Assembly (NCBI RefSeq): GCF_900115595.1
Contig: NZ_FOXA01000001.1
Span: forward strand, 124,001 to 188,000
Source of the DNA: Tranquillimonas alkanivorans
GTDB lineage: Bacteria > Pseudomonadota > Alphaproteobacteria > Rhodobacterales > Rhodobacteraceae
Direction: 5' to 3'
Length of the DNA: 64,000 nt
Part shown: positions 45,334 through 54,931 of the stretch, one piece after another
How the letters are laid out: each line of letters begins with the position of its first letter
Numbering within the stretch: position 1 is the stretch's first letter
Position numbers and translations under genes: made by a program
The notes under the pieces: model-generated
Database searches by the model: none
What the model saw: only the letters and a program-made list of their open reading frames with translations
Told to the model about the DNA's origin: nothing

Positions 45334-46437
45334 ATGAACGTACACACGCCGGAGATCGAGCGGGACACTGACCGCGAGGACGCCGCCCAAGCGCTGAAGG
45401 TGCTGCGCGACTGGGCCGCGAAAGCCTCGGCCGAGGAGGTTGCAGCGCTGGACCCGGCGGTGGCGCGGCTGCTTCCCGGGGCGGATGCCGCGCCGTATCC
45501 CGCCCTTTCGCGCACTTATCCAGAAGGCTTCGAGGCGGATGCGGCTTACCGGCAGACGCTGCCCGACCTGCAAAACGGTCCGCAATCCCTCATCAGGGGC
45601 GCGAAGCGGCAGATACAGCATGTGGGGATCTCGAACTTCCGACTGCCGATCAAATTCCACACCCGTGACAACGGCGACCTGACGCTCGAAACAAGCGTGA
45701 CCGGCACGGTCAGCCTGGAGGCCGAGAAGAAGGGCATCAACATGTCGCGCATCATGCGCACCTTCTACCGGCACGCCGAGCGGACCTTCAGCTTTGAGGT
45801 GATCGAGGCGGCGCTGGACGACTACAAGTCGGACCTCGAAAGCTTTGACGCGCGCATCCAGATGCGGTTCTCGTTTCCCGTGAAGAAGCCGTCGCTGCGC
45901 TCGGGGCTCGAAGGCTACCAGTACTACGACATCGCGCTGGAGCTGGTCGAGACGGCGGGTGTGCGCCGGAAGGTCATGCACCTCGACTACGTATATTCCT
46001 CGACCTGCCCCTGCTCGCTGGAGCTGTCCGAGCATGCGCGGATGACGCGCGGGCAGCTGGCGACGCCGCACTCGCAGCGTTCGGTCGCGCGGGTGTCGGT
46101 CGAGCTGAACCGAAACGCCGACTGCATGTGGTTCGAGGACCTCGTGGATCTGTGCCGCGCCGCCGTGCCGACCGAGACGCAGGTAATGGTCAAGCGTGAG
46201 GACGAACAGGCCTTCGCCGAACTCAACGCCGCCAACCCGATCTTCGTCGAGGATGCGGCGCGCCTGTTCGCGCAGGCGCTGCACGACGAGCCGCGCATCG
46301 GCGATTTCCGGGTCGTGGCCTCGCACCAGGAAAGCCTGCACAGCCATGATGCGGTCAGCGTACTGACCGAGGGCGAGACCTTCTCGCAGGCGAGCCTCGA
46401 CCCGCGGCTTTTCACGACGCTGTTCCACGTCGGCTGA
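45334..46437 (+). CDS. folE2: GTP cyclohydrolase FolE2 (type IB)
   Basis: A 367-residue enzyme that makes 7,8-dihydroneopterin triphosphate from GTP, the first step of folate synthesis. Markers are VGISNFRLPI, the zinc-ligand/active-site cysteine segment YSSTCPCSLELSEHAR and HSQRSVARVSVEL. This type replaces FolE in many bacteria and works with metals other than zinc. The start at MNVHTPE follows aggaa; the frame is open 20 codons upstream. With folB and folP at 23.7-25.7 kb, the window holds three separate steps of the folate pathway. Confidence 0.95.
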   Translation: MNVHTPEIERDTDREDAAQALKVLRDWAAKASAEEVAALDPAVARLLPGADAAPYPALSRTYPEGFEADAAYRQTLPDLQNGPQSLIRGAKRQIQHVGISNFRLPIKFHTRDNGDLTLETSVTGTVSLEAEKKGINMSRIMRTFYRHAERTFSFEVIEAALDDYKSDLESFDARIQMRFSFPVKKPSLRSGLEGYQYYDIALELVETAGVRRKVMHLDYVYSSTCPCSLELSEHARMTRGQLATPHSQRSVARVSVELNRNADCMWFEDLVDLCRAAVPTETQVMVKREDEQAFAELNAANPIFVEDAARLFAQALHDEPRIGDFRVVASHQESLHSHDAVSVLTEGETFSQASLDPRLFTTLFHVG

Positions 46438-46452
46438 CGCGCGCTCTTCCCT

Positions 46453-46488
46453 CCCTCCGGTCGGTCATCGCGCCGCGGGACCGGAGGG
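46453..46488. terminator. Hairpin between convergent folE2 and yciB-like genes
   Basis: A perfect 10-bp inverted repeat CCCTCCGGTC / GACCGGAGGG with a 16-base loop lies between the two convergent stops. No clear U-run follows on either strand, so efficiency is uncertain; it may serve both directions. Confidence 0.5.
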
Positions 46489-46504
46489 ACCAAGGAGCCG
46501 CCCG

Positions 46505-47104
46505 TCAATCGTCGGACGTGCCGTGGTCGCGGAAGAGGCGGCCTTGGGACATGAAGAACAGGAACACCGCCGCGGTCAGGCCGAAAGTCTTGAAGGTGAC
46601 CCAGGCATCAGTGGACATCGTGCGCCACACGATCTCGTTCAGCAAGGCGAGGCCCAGGAAGAAGGCGGTCAGCCGGCGCGTGAGCTTCATCCAGCCTTCG
46701 TGGTCGAGCGGGATCATCCCCTCGAGCACCAGCCGAAGCCAGGATTGGCCGCGCAAAAGGCCGATACCCAGCAGGCCGCCGAAGATCAGGTAGATCAGCG
46801 TCGGCTTCATCTTGAAGAACCGCTCGTCGTTCAGCCAGACCGTCAGGCCGCCGAAGACCACGACAAGCACCAGCGTGACCACCTGCATCTTCGAAAGCGT
46901 GCCGGTCAGGCGCCACAGCAGGAAGGTCGAGAGCGCGAGGATCGGCACGAAGGCCGCCGTCACCAGCACAAAGCCGCTGTAGGCTGTGCCGCCGATCGTG
47001 TAGCTGCCGTCGCGGAACAGCAGGTATCCCGCGAAGAACAGCAGCACCGGCCCGAGGTCGAGCGCCGCCTTCAGCTTGGGGTCGACGTTGTTCTGTTCCG
47101 CCAT
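46505..47104 (-). CDS. yciB: YciB/IspZ-type inner membrane protein
   Basis: A 199-residue protein with about five to six hydrophobic helices, opening with LKAALDLGPVLLFFAGYLLF, the family hallmark, and including WRLTGTLSKMQ, FKMKPTLIYLIFGG and WLRLVLEGMIPLDHEGWMKLTRR. YciB/IspZ proteins take part in cell envelope synthesis and septation; the mechanism is unclear. The start at MAEQNN has ggagagg just upstream; an ATG 5 codons earlier overlaps the stop of the preceding gene as ATGA and could be used instead. It is co-transcribed with the EamA gene. Confidence 0.92.
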   Translation of the reverse strand: MAEQNNVDPKLKAALDLGPVLLFFAGYLLFRDGSYTIGGTAYSGFVLVTAAFVPILALSTFLLWRLTGTLSKMQVVTLVLVVVFGGLTVWLNDERFFKMKPTLIYLIFGGLLGIGLLRGQSWLRLVLEGMIPLDHEGWMKLTRRLTAFFLGLALLNEIVWRTMSTDAWVTFKTFGLTAAVFLFFMSQGRLFRDHGTSDD

Positions 47105-47115
47105 GTGCCTCTCCG

Positions 47116-48018
47116 TCATCCGCCGAATTCAACTATGATCGCTCCGACGGCGATCAAGCCCATCAGCGCCATGCGCCGTGGGCCCACCGTATCGCCCAGT
47201 ACCAGCCATCCGATCAAGGCCGCGAAGACAGTCGAGGTCTCGCGCAGGACCGCTGCCTCGCCCACCTTGTCCAGCCGCGTTGCCAGCATCACCGACCCGA
47301 AGCTGCCATAGGCGACCAGGGCCCCGGTGAAGCCGCGCAGGGCGAGGCCCGCCAGCGGCGGCGGCGCGGGCATCCGCAAGTAGCGGATCGCGGCGAGGAC
47401 GGGAAAGTCGACCGCGGTGATGAGGAAGAACCAGGCGAGGAAAGTGAAGGGGTCGGGGGTGTAACGGATGCCGTACGCGTCGTAGGTCGTATAGAGCGCG
47501 ACCAGCGCCCCCGTGCCCACGGCGAGCCAGAGCGCGGGCACCAGCGTCTCGCGTCCCACGTCGACGTGGATCAGGTTGTAGACCGCCAGCCCGAAGATGC
47601 CGCCGAGCAGAACGGCGACGCCGAGCCACTGCACCCAGGTGAACGTCTCTCCGAAGATCAGCCAGGCGCCGATCACCGCGAAAAGCGGGCCCGTGCCGCG
47701 CACGACCGGGTAGACGACCGTGAAGGCCCCGCGCGAAAAGGCCAGCGCCATGCCGACCTTGTAGGTGAAGTGGATCACCAGCGCGCCAGCGAGGATCACC
47801 CACGCGGCACCTTCGGGCCAGGGCACCAGGAACAGCGCCATCGGCAGGCTGAGGACGAAGAGCCAGAAGTCGATCGCGCCGCGGCTGAGCCAAGGGTCGA
47901 ACCGGCCCTTCTGAAGCGCCCCGAAGACCGCGTGCAGGAAGGCTGCGAGCAGGGCGAGGAGCATCGCTGCGTGGCGCCCGGTCTCGGTGCCCTCGAGGGC
48001 GACGATGAGGTCGCTCAT
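47116..48018 (-). CDS. DMT-superfamily transporter (EamA), second copy
   Basis: A 300-residue protein with about ten hydrophobic helices in two EamA repeats, including VVYPVVRGTGPLFAVIGAWLIFGE and RETSTVFAALIGWLVLGDT, the two conserved repeat ends. It is not closely similar to the EamA protein at 34.9 kb. The substrate is unknown. The stop overlaps an in-frame ATG of yciB. Confidence 0.9.
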   Translation of the reverse strand: MSDLIVALEGTETGRHAAMLLALLAAFLHAVFGALQKGRFDPWLSRGAIDFWLFVLSLPMALFLVPWPEGAAWVILAGALVIHFTYKVGMALAFSRGAFTVVYPVVRGTGPLFAVIGAWLIFGETFTWVQWLGVAVLLGGIFGLAVYNLIHVDVGRETLVPALWLAVGTGALVALYTTYDAYGIRYTPDPFTFLAWFFLITAVDFPVLAAIRYLRMPAPPPLAGLALRGFTGALVAYGSFGSVMLATRLDKVGEAAVLRETSTVFAALIGWLVLGDTVGPRRMALMGLIAVGAIIVEFGG

Positions 48019-48047
48019 GCCGGGGCGGTACGCGTGCGTCGAGGCAG

Positions 48048-48113
48048 GAAGGGGGCTGTCTGCCCCCCGCGCCTGCGGCGCTCCCCCCGAGGATATTTCC
48101 GGACCAAAGATGG
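48048..48113 (+). repeat. Dispersed intergenic repeat, copy C
   Basis: GGGGGCTGTCTGCCCCCC, then a CGCCTGCGGCG hairpin and the tail GAGGATATTTCCGGACCAAAGATGG. It lies in the ftsY-EamA gap. Confidence 0.75.
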
Positions 48114-48139
48114 AGCGGGCGCGGGGCCCGCCGCGTCGC

Positions 48140-49429
48140 TCATGCGTCGAGGCCCGTCAGGGCGCGGGCGAAGTCCTCGGGATCGAATGGGGCGAGGTCG
48201 TCGATCTGCTCGCCCACGCCGATGGCATGGATCGGCAGGCCGAACTTGTCCGCCAGTGCCACCAGGACGCCGCCCTTGGCCGTGCCGTCGAGCTTGGTCA
48301 TCACGAGGCCCGAGACGTCGGCTAGCTTCTCGAAGATCTCGACTTGGTTGACGGCGTTCTGGCCCGTGGTCGCGTCGAGGACGAGGAGCGTGTTGTGCGG
48401 CGCGCTCGGGTCCTTCTTGCGGATCACGCGGACGATCTTGGCCAGCTCCTCCATCAGGTCCTGCCGGTTCTGGAGCCGCCCTGCCGTGTCGATCATCAGC
48501 AGGTCCGCGCCCTCGGCTTCCGCCTTCGTCATGGCGTCGAAGGCCAGGCTGGCGGGGTCGGTGCCCTGCTGTGCGGTTAGAACGGGAACACCGGCGCGGT
48601 CGCCCCAGACCTGAAGCTGCTCGACGGCGGCGGCGCGGAAGGTGTCGCAGGCGGCGATCACCACCGATTTGCCGGCGGCGCGGAACTGGCTGGCGAGCTT
48701 GCCGATGGTCGTGGTCTTGCCCGAACCGTTGACGCCCACCACCAGCACCACCTGCGGGCGGTTGGGGTAGAGCGGCATGGGCTTGGCGACCGGCTCCATG
48801 ATCCGCGTGACCTCGTCGGCAAGGAGCTGCTTGATCTCCTGCGTCGAGAGCTTCTTGCCGAAGCGGCCCTCGGCCATGTTCGCGGTGACGCGCAGCGCCG
48901 TGTCCACGCCCATGTCGGCGCTGATCAGCAGTTCCTCGAGCTGCTCGAGCATGTCGTCGTCGAGCGTGCGGCGGATCACCGGGGCCTGCGGTGCACCGCG
49001 GCCCAGCAGGCGGCCGAAGAGGCCGGGACGTTCGGGCGTCTCCGGCCCCTCGGGCGGCGTGGCCGGGGTTTCAGGCGTGGGCGGGACTTCGCGGGGCGGT
49101 GTCGACGGACGCTCGGCCGGGGCGGCGGGCGGCGGCACCTCCTCGGGGCGCAGCGCGGGCTGCGGGTCCTGCGGCGCCGGGAACGGGTCGGGCGCGGGCG
49201 GCGGTGCCGGCTTCGGCTCCGCCGCTGGCTCGGGCATGGGTTCGGGCTCCGGCTCCGGGGTCGGCTCTGGTGCGGGTGCCGGTTCCGGCCGCTCCGGTTC
49301 GGATCGCTCCGGTTCGGGTTCGGCGGCCGGCTCGGCCTCTCCGCCCTCCTCCACGATCGCGTCGAGGCCCTCCTCGAGCTTGGAGGAGGATTTCGTCAGC
49401 CTGTCCCGCAGTTTCTTGAAAAACGACAT
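48140..49429 (-). CDS. ftsY: Signal recognition particle receptor FtsY
   Basis: A 429-residue SRP receptor GTPase that delivers ribosomes to the Sec translocon. Residues 25-135 are a long acidic Pro/Glu/Ala region rich in EPxP repeats, which corresponds to the variable membrane-targeting A domain. The NG domain follows, with P-loop VNGSGKTTT (233-241), DTFRAAAVEQLQVW, the DTAGR motif and TKLDGTAKGG. The codon pattern of the repeat region is biased but in frame. Length is normal for alphaproteobacteria. Confidence 0.97.
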   Translation of the reverse strand: MSFFKKLRDRLTKSSSKLEEGLDAIVEEGGEAEPAAEPEPERSEPERPEPAPAPEPTPEPEPEPMPEPAAEPKPAPPPAPDPFPAPQDPQPALRPEEVPPPAAPAERPSTPPREVPPTPETPATPPEGPETPERPGLFGRLLGRGAPQAPVIRRTLDDDMLEQLEELLISADMGVDTALRVTANMAEGRFGKKLSTQEIKQLLADEVTRIMEPVAKPMPLYPNRPQVVLVVGVNGSGKTTTIGKLASQFRAAGKSVVIAACDTFRAAAVEQLQVWGDRAGVPVLTAQQGTDPASLAFDAMTKAEAEGADLLMIDTAGRLQNRQDLMEELAKIVRVIRKKDPSAPHNTLLVLDATTGQNAVNQVEIFEKLADVSGLVMTKLDGTAKGGVLVALADKFGLPIHAIGVGEQIDDLAPFDPEDFARALTGLDA

Positions 49430-49573
49430 GTGGCGTCTCCTTCGCGCTACCCGAGTTATGCCGGGACGGCGCGAAGGAAAAGGGGGTGCGGTCGTCGAGG
49501 GCCGCGCCGCGCCCTATCCGCCGAGCGCAGTACCATGTGTGCAAGGGACGGCTCGGTGCGGTAAGCTGCGGCC

Positions 49574-49807
49574 ATGACGGATCGTTCGATCGTTCACGAG
49601 AGCACCCTCACCTGTCCGGCTTGCGGTCATGCCGCGTCCGTGACCATGCGCAATGACGCCTGCCAGTGGTTCTACGAGTGCCTCGGGTGCGGCGAAATTC
49701 TCAGGCCGCTGCCGGGCGACTGTTGCGTCTTTTGTTCTTACGGCACGGCCCCCTGCCCGCCGGTACAGGCCGGCGAGGGCTGTGGCAGCCGCACCGGACG
49801 AAACTGA
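49574..49807 (+). CDS. Cys-rich GDCCVxC domain protein
   Basis: A 77-residue protein with ten cysteines: C14/C17 (CPACG), C30, C36/C39 (CLGCG), then GDCCVFCSYG (C50, C51, C54), C61 and C70. This matches a small family named GDCCVxC domain-containing (seleno)protein, some members of which carry selenocysteine at a Cys position; this copy has only Cys. The CxxC pairs suggest a zinc-ribbon, with the GDCC loop as a metal- or thiol-reactive site. Function is unknown. It lies alone between ftsY and the formate dehydrogenase diaphorase, divergent from the former and convergent with the latter. Confidence 0.85.
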   Translation: MTDRSIVHESTLTCPACGHAASVTMRNDACQWFYECLGCGEILRPLPGDCCVFCSYGTAPCPPVQAGEGCGSRTGRN

Positions 49808-49862
49808 TCCCGGCCCGGCGTTGAGCGGGGCACCGCCGGTCGGCCGACGTCGTGGCCAAGGC

Positions 49863-51620
49863 TCAGCCGTCCTGTTCGCGCCGCTCCATGGCCTGTTCGG
49901 TGCCGTAGCCGTCGGGGTTCGGTGTGCCCGGAGCGACGATCTCGTCCGCGAAGTGCTGCATGGTCAGGCGGATCGGGTTCGGCGCCGCCTGGCCGAGCCC
50001 GCAGATCGAAGCGTCGGCCATGGCCGTGCAGAGCTCCTCCAGCAGCGGCTGGTCCCAGTGGTCGGCCTGCATCAGCTTCACCGCCTTCTCGCAGCCCACC
50101 CGGCAGGGAGTGCACTGGCCGCAGCTTTCGTCCTCGAAGAACCGCAGCATGTTCAGCGCGGCGGCGCGGGCGCTGTCCTTGTCCGACAGGACCACGACCG
50201 CCGCCGAGCCGATGAAGCTGCCGTGCGGCTGGAGCGTGTCGAAGTCGAGCGGCACGTCGTCGAGGCTGGCGGGCAGGAGTCCCGAGCTGGGCCCGCCGGG
50301 CTGATAGGCCTTGAACGCGTGCCCCTCGGCCATGCCGCCGGCAGCGTCGATCACGTCGCGGATGGTGGAGCCTGCCGGCAGGAGGTAGACGCCCGGTTTC
50401 GCCACCCGGCCCGACACCGAAAAGCTGCGCAGGCCGGTGCGGCCGTTCTTGCGCGTCGCGTTCAGCACCTCGGGCCCCTCGCGGCAGACGCGGGCGACCC
50501 AGTGCAGCGTCTCGACGTTATGGACCAGCGTCGGGCGTCTGAAGACACCGACCTGCGCGACGTAGGGCGGACGGTGGCGCGGCAGGCCGCGCTTGCCCTC
50601 GATCGATTCGATCATCGCGGATTCTTCGCCGCAGATATAGGCGCCCGCCCCGCGGCGCAGGTCGATGTAATCGGCGGGAACGATCCCGGAGCGCTCGAGC
50701 GCGACGATCTCCCGGCGCAGGATTTCTAGGACCGCCGGGTATTCGTCGCGCATGTAGATGAAGCAGGTCTCGGCCTCGACCGCCCAGGCTGCGATCAGCA
50801 TCCCCTCGAGGAACAGGTGCGGCGTGCGCTCGAGGTAGTAACGGTCCTTGAACGTCCCCGGCTCGCCCTCGTCGCCGTTGACGGCGAGATAGCGGGGGCC
50901 GGGATTGGCGCGGACGAAGCCCCACTTCTTGCCCGACGGGAAGCCCGCCCCGCCAAGGCCGCGCAGGCCGGAGGCGAGGACCTGCTCCTGCACCTGTTCC
51001 CAGTCGCCGCTCTCGCGCAGCCGCTCGAGCGTCTGATAGCCGCCGGCGGCGCGGTAGGCGTCGAACCCTTCGTAGTCGGGGACGTGAGGATGCGTGTCGC
51101 CGGCGGCGATGGCGGCCTGCACCTTATCGGGCGTCGCGTGGTCCACGTGGTTGTGGCCCAGTTCACAGACGGGCGCGGTGTCGCAGCGCCCCATGCAGGG
51201 CGCGCGCAGAACGCGGACCTGCGCCGGGTCGACGCCGTCCTCGAGCGCCTGCATCAGCGCCTGCGCCCCCGCCAGTTCGCACGAGAGCGAGTCGCAGACC
51301 CGCACGGTCAGTGCAGGCGGCGGAGTCTCGTCCTCCTTCACCAGGTCGAAATGGGCGTAGAAGCTGGCGACCTCCCAGACATGGGCCATCGGCAGGCGGA
51401 GCTCCTCGGCCAGCGCGCGAAGGTGGCGGGCGGCGAGATGTCCGTACGTGTCCTGAAGAAGGTGCAGGTACTCGATCAGCAAATCCTTGCGGCGCGGGCG
51501 GTCGCCCAGCAACGCGCGAACCTCCTCCCATGCCCGGTCGTCGAGCTGGCGGCCCTTCGGCGTGCGGCGGCCCTTGCCCCGGCCCGATTTCCAGACGCCC
51601 TTTTTCTCGTCGAGTGCCAT
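49863..51620 (-). CDS. Fused NuoE-NuoF type diaphorase subunit of an NAD-dependent formate dehydrogenase
   Basis: A 585-residue flavo-iron-sulfur protein. Residues 25-160 are a NuoE-like thioredoxin-fold [2Fe-2S] domain with C109, C114, C142 and C146. The remainder is NuoF-like: GLRGLGGAGFPSGKKWGF and AVNGDEGEPGTFKDR (FMN/NADH site), GAGAYICGEESAMIESIEGKRG, and ESCGQCTPCRVGCEK with a later CGLG for the [4Fe-4S] cluster. This single-chain E-F fusion is the beta subunit type of soluble NAD-dependent formate dehydrogenases (as in Methylobacterium FDH1). No alpha (molybdo/tungsto) subunit gene is adjacent on either side. The start at MALDEKK follows gggaggcg. Confidence 0.9.
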   Translation of the reverse strand: MALDEKKGVWKSGRGKGRRTPKGRQLDDRAWEEVRALLGDRPRRKDLLIEYLHLLQDTYGHLAARHLRALAEELRLPMAHVWEVASFYAHFDLVKEDETPPPALTVRVCDSLSCELAGAQALMQALEDGVDPAQVRVLRAPCMGRCDTAPVCELGHNHVDHATPDKVQAAIAAGDTHPHVPDYEGFDAYRAAGGYQTLERLRESGDWEQVQEQVLASGLRGLGGAGFPSGKKWGFVRANPGPRYLAVNGDEGEPGTFKDRYYLERTPHLFLEGMLIAAWAVEAETCFIYMRDEYPAVLEILRREIVALERSGIVPADYIDLRRGAGAYICGEESAMIESIEGKRGLPRHRPPYVAQVGVFRRPTLVHNVETLHWVARVCREGPEVLNATRKNGRTGLRSFSVSGRVAKPGVYLLPAGSTIRDVIDAAGGMAEGHAFKAYQPGGPSSGLLPASLDDVPLDFDTLQPHGSFIGSAAVVVLSDKDSARAAALNMLRFFEDESCGQCTPCRVGCEKAVKLMQADHWDQPLLEELCTAMADASICGLGQAAPNPIRLTMQHFADEIVAPGTPNPDGYGTEQAMERREQDG

Positions 51621-51795
51621 GGTTCGCCTCCCTTTCCGGCCGCAGACTAGCGGCCGTGGCCGGGCGCGCCCATGCCAAAAGCGACGTTGCGCGGCCCGCG
51701 ACAGGCGCGGCGGCGCTGCATCACCGCGCCGCGTCCGGTCACGCGCCGGCACCCAAGACCCTCGCCCGCGCGGCGCAAGGCGCTATACCCGACGC

Positions 51796-52875
51796 ATGGA
51801 AATACGCGCCCGCACATGGATGTTCCCCGCCGCCACGCTCCTGCCGGTCCCGCTGATCGCGGGCGCGGCGGCGTGGGGCGGCGGCTGGACGGTAGCGGCG
51901 GTGGCGGCGATGACCGCTTTCATCACGGTCATGGACCGGCTCGTGCGGCTCGCCCCCGCCGAACCGGAGGCGGAGTTTCCGGCCGGGCGCAGCCTTTCGA
52001 CCGGGCTCGGCCTGCTGCACTTTCCGCTTCTGGCCGGCGGCATCTGGCTGCTGGCGAGCGGCGACCTCAACCTGGCCGAGCGGCTGGGCGTGTTCCTCGC
52101 CCTCGGCCTCTGGCTCGGGCAGGTGAGCAACTCGAACGCGCACGAGCTTATTCACCGCGGCGACCGACGACTGGTACGGCTGGGGCGCTGGGTCTACGTC
52201 TCGCTTCTCTTCGGACATTACGTCTCGGCTCACCCCAAGGTGCATCACCGCTGGGTGGGCAGCCGGCACGATCCGAACACCGCGCGGCTGGGCGAAAGCT
52301 TCTGGCGCTTCGCCCCGCGCGCTTGGCGCGGCTCCTTCATTGCGGGATGGCGGGCCGAGGACGCGATGCTGCGCCGTCGTGGCCCTTATCCGTGGTGGCG
52401 GCACCCTTATACCGGCTACCTCGGCGGGGCCGCGCTCTGCCTCGCGGCGGCCGCCGCGCTCGGGCCGGCGGTGCTGGGCTGGTACGTGACGCTCTGCGTT
52501 CACGCGCAGATGCAGCTTCTCCTGTCGGACTACGTACAGCACTACGGGCTGGAGCGGCGGGAAATCGCGCCGGGCAAGCTTGAACCCGTGGGCGCGCGGC
52601 ACTCGTGGAACGCGCCCCAGCCCTGGTCGAGCCGGATGATGCTGCACGCGCCGCGCCACTCCGACCACCATGCCCATCCGGCGAAGTCCTTCGACCGGCT
52701 GGAGATCCCGGCCGACGCGCCGATGCTCCCCCGCTCGCTGCCGGTGATGGGCGCCCTCGCCCTCTGGCCCCGGGCGTGGCGACGGGTCATGGACCGGCGC
52801 GCGCGACGGTGGCGCGGCGAACCGCCGGCGCACGCGCCGGGCACTGGCCAAGCGCGCGCCTCTGTGCCAGCGTGA
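51796..52875 (+). CDS. alkB: AlkB-type alkane 1-monooxygenase (membrane di-iron hydroxylase)
   Basis: A 359-residue integral membrane enzyme that hydroxylates terminal carbons of alkanes. The histidine boxes are visible: HELIH (116-120), HPKVHHRWVG (from 146), YVQHYGLERR and HSDHHAHP. About six helices lie between them. The branch of the family is uncertain; roseobacter AlkB-like proteins can also be fatty-acyl or other hydroxylases. No rubredoxin gene is adjacent. A [2Fe-2S] ferredoxin is encoded about 1.2 kb downstream on the other strand. Confidence 0.9.
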   Translation: MEIRARTWMFPAATLLPVPLIAGAAAWGGGWTVAAVAAMTAFITVMDRLVRLAPAEPEAEFPAGRSLSTGLGLLHFPLLAGGIWLLASGDLNLAERLGVFLALGLWLGQVSNSNAHELIHRGDRRLVRLGRWVYVSLLFGHYVSAHPKVHHRWVGSRHDPNTARLGESFWRFAPRAWRGSFIAGWRAEDAMLRRRGPYPWWRHPYTGYLGGAALCLAAAAALGPAVLGWYVTLCVHAQMQLLLSDYVQHYGLERREIAPGKLEPVGARHSWNAPQPWSSRMMLHAPRHSDHHAHPAKSFDRLEIPADAPMLPRSLPVMGALALWPRAWRRVMDRRARRWRGEPPAHAPGTGQARASVPA

Positions 52876-52879
52876 CGGC

Positions 52880-53275
52880 ATGATCCTGCGCGCCCTCGCC
52901 CTGCTTCTCAGCCTCGCCGCGCCTGCGGCCGCCCAGACGCCGATGAGCGGCGCGGAGTTCGAGGCCTACACCACCGGCAAGACGCTCTATTTCAGCTCGG
53001 GTGACGTCCCATACGGGGTCGAGGAATACTTTCCCGGCCGCCGCGTGCGCTGGTCGTTCCTCGACGGCGAGTGCAAGGACGGCACCTGGTACGAGGCACA
53101 GGACCATATCTGCTTCGAGTACGAGGACGACACCCCCGCCCAGTGCTGGCAGTTCTTCGAAGGTCCGACCGGCCTGCGCGCCCGGTTCCAGGGCGACAGC
53201 CCCGACCGTGAACTGTACGAGACGCACCAGGCCGACGAGCCGATGTACTGCAAAGGCCCCCGCGTCGGCGCCTGA
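52880..53275 (+). CDS. Small exported protein of unknown function
   Basis: A 131-residue protein with a clear signal peptide (residues 1-18, cut after AAAAQ-like APAAAQ). The mature part has a YFSSGDVPYGVEEYFPGRRVRWSFLDG stretch and four cysteines (in GECKDG, HICFEY, AQCWQFF and MYCKG) that could form two disulfides. The start lies 4 bases after the alkB stop, so co-transcription is likely. I recall similar small secreted proteins in Rhodobacterales, but no function is known to me. Confidence 0.7.
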   Translation: MILRALALLLSLAAPAAAQTPMSGAEFEAYTTGKTLYFSSGDVPYGVEEYFPGRRVRWSFLDGECKDGTWYEAQDHICFEYEDDTPAQCWQFFEGPTGLRARFQGDSPDRELYETHQADEPMYCKGPRVGA

Positions 53276-53280
53276 CCCGC

Positions 53281-53330
53281 CTCATCTTCGGTCCTGAGAT
53301 ATCTCCGCCGGAGGCTTGTCCCTCGCCAGC
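53281..53330 (-). repeat. Dispersed intergenic repeat, copy D
   Basis: Read on the minus strand: CTCCGGCGGAGATATCTCAGGACCGAAGATGAG. It is more divergent at the GATATTT core (GATATCT) than copies A-C, but the GGACCGAAGATGA end is intact. It lies between two convergent stops. Confidence 0.65.
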
Positions 53331-53338
53331 GGGGCAAA

Positions 53339-54483
<1,145 letters not shown>

Positions 54484-54485
54484 CA

Positions 54486-54866
54486 ATGTCCGACTTCGCC
54501 TCGCCCCCCGCCGGATGGCCGCGCCCGCCGGCCTGCATTCCGCACGCCCGGCTCGACGAGCCGCCGCACGGCGCGCGGGTGACCGTGGCCGGGCTGGTGC
54601 TGGTGCGCCAGCGGCCGGGCACCGCGAACGGCGTGATCTTCATCACGCTCGAGGACGAGACCGGCATCTGCAACGTCATCGTCTGGCGCAAGCTCTACGA
54701 ACGGTATCGCCGCGCGGTGATCGCCGGGCGCTGTCTGCGGGTGACGGGGCGGCTCCAGCGTGAATCGGGCGTGCTTCATGTCGTGGCCGAGGTGATAGAG
54801 GATATCGGCTGGATGCTCGACGACCTGCTGCGCCACGAGCCGCTGCGTTCCGGGGACGGGCCCTGA
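54486..54866 (+). CDS. Stand-alone DnaE2-type C-terminal OB-fold protein, SOS-regulated
   Basis: A 126-residue protein. Residues 30-110 (from [16 protein letters not shown] through [37 protein letters not shown] and [11 protein letters not shown]) strongly resemble the C-terminal nucleic-acid-binding OB domain of the error-prone polymerase DnaE2, which normally follows about 1,000 residues of polymerase. None of the polymerase part is present upstream. The first 29 residues are Pro-rich and not DnaE2-like. The ATG directly follows an SOS box, with no ribosome site between, so the mRNA may be nearly leaderless. It may be a DNA-damage-induced accessory factor or a remnant of an imuA-imuB-dnaE2 cassette. 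Confidence 0.75.
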   Translation: MSDFASPPAGWPRPPACIPHARLDEPPHGARVTVAGLVLVRQRPGTANGVIFITLEDETGICNVIVWRKLYERYRRAVIAGRCLRVTGRLQRESGVLHVVAEVIEDIGWMLDDLLRHEPLRSGDGP

Positions 54867-54931
54867 CGCTTTCCAGCGCCGGCCGGACGCTGTATCCTCT
54901 GCGCATCCGCCCGCGAAGAGGCCCGAGCAGA

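Noticed and set aside
49100-49330. Repetitive Pro/Glu-coding stretch in ftsY as an inserted element
   Set aside because: It is the variable acidic A domain of FtsY, in frame and expected for the family.
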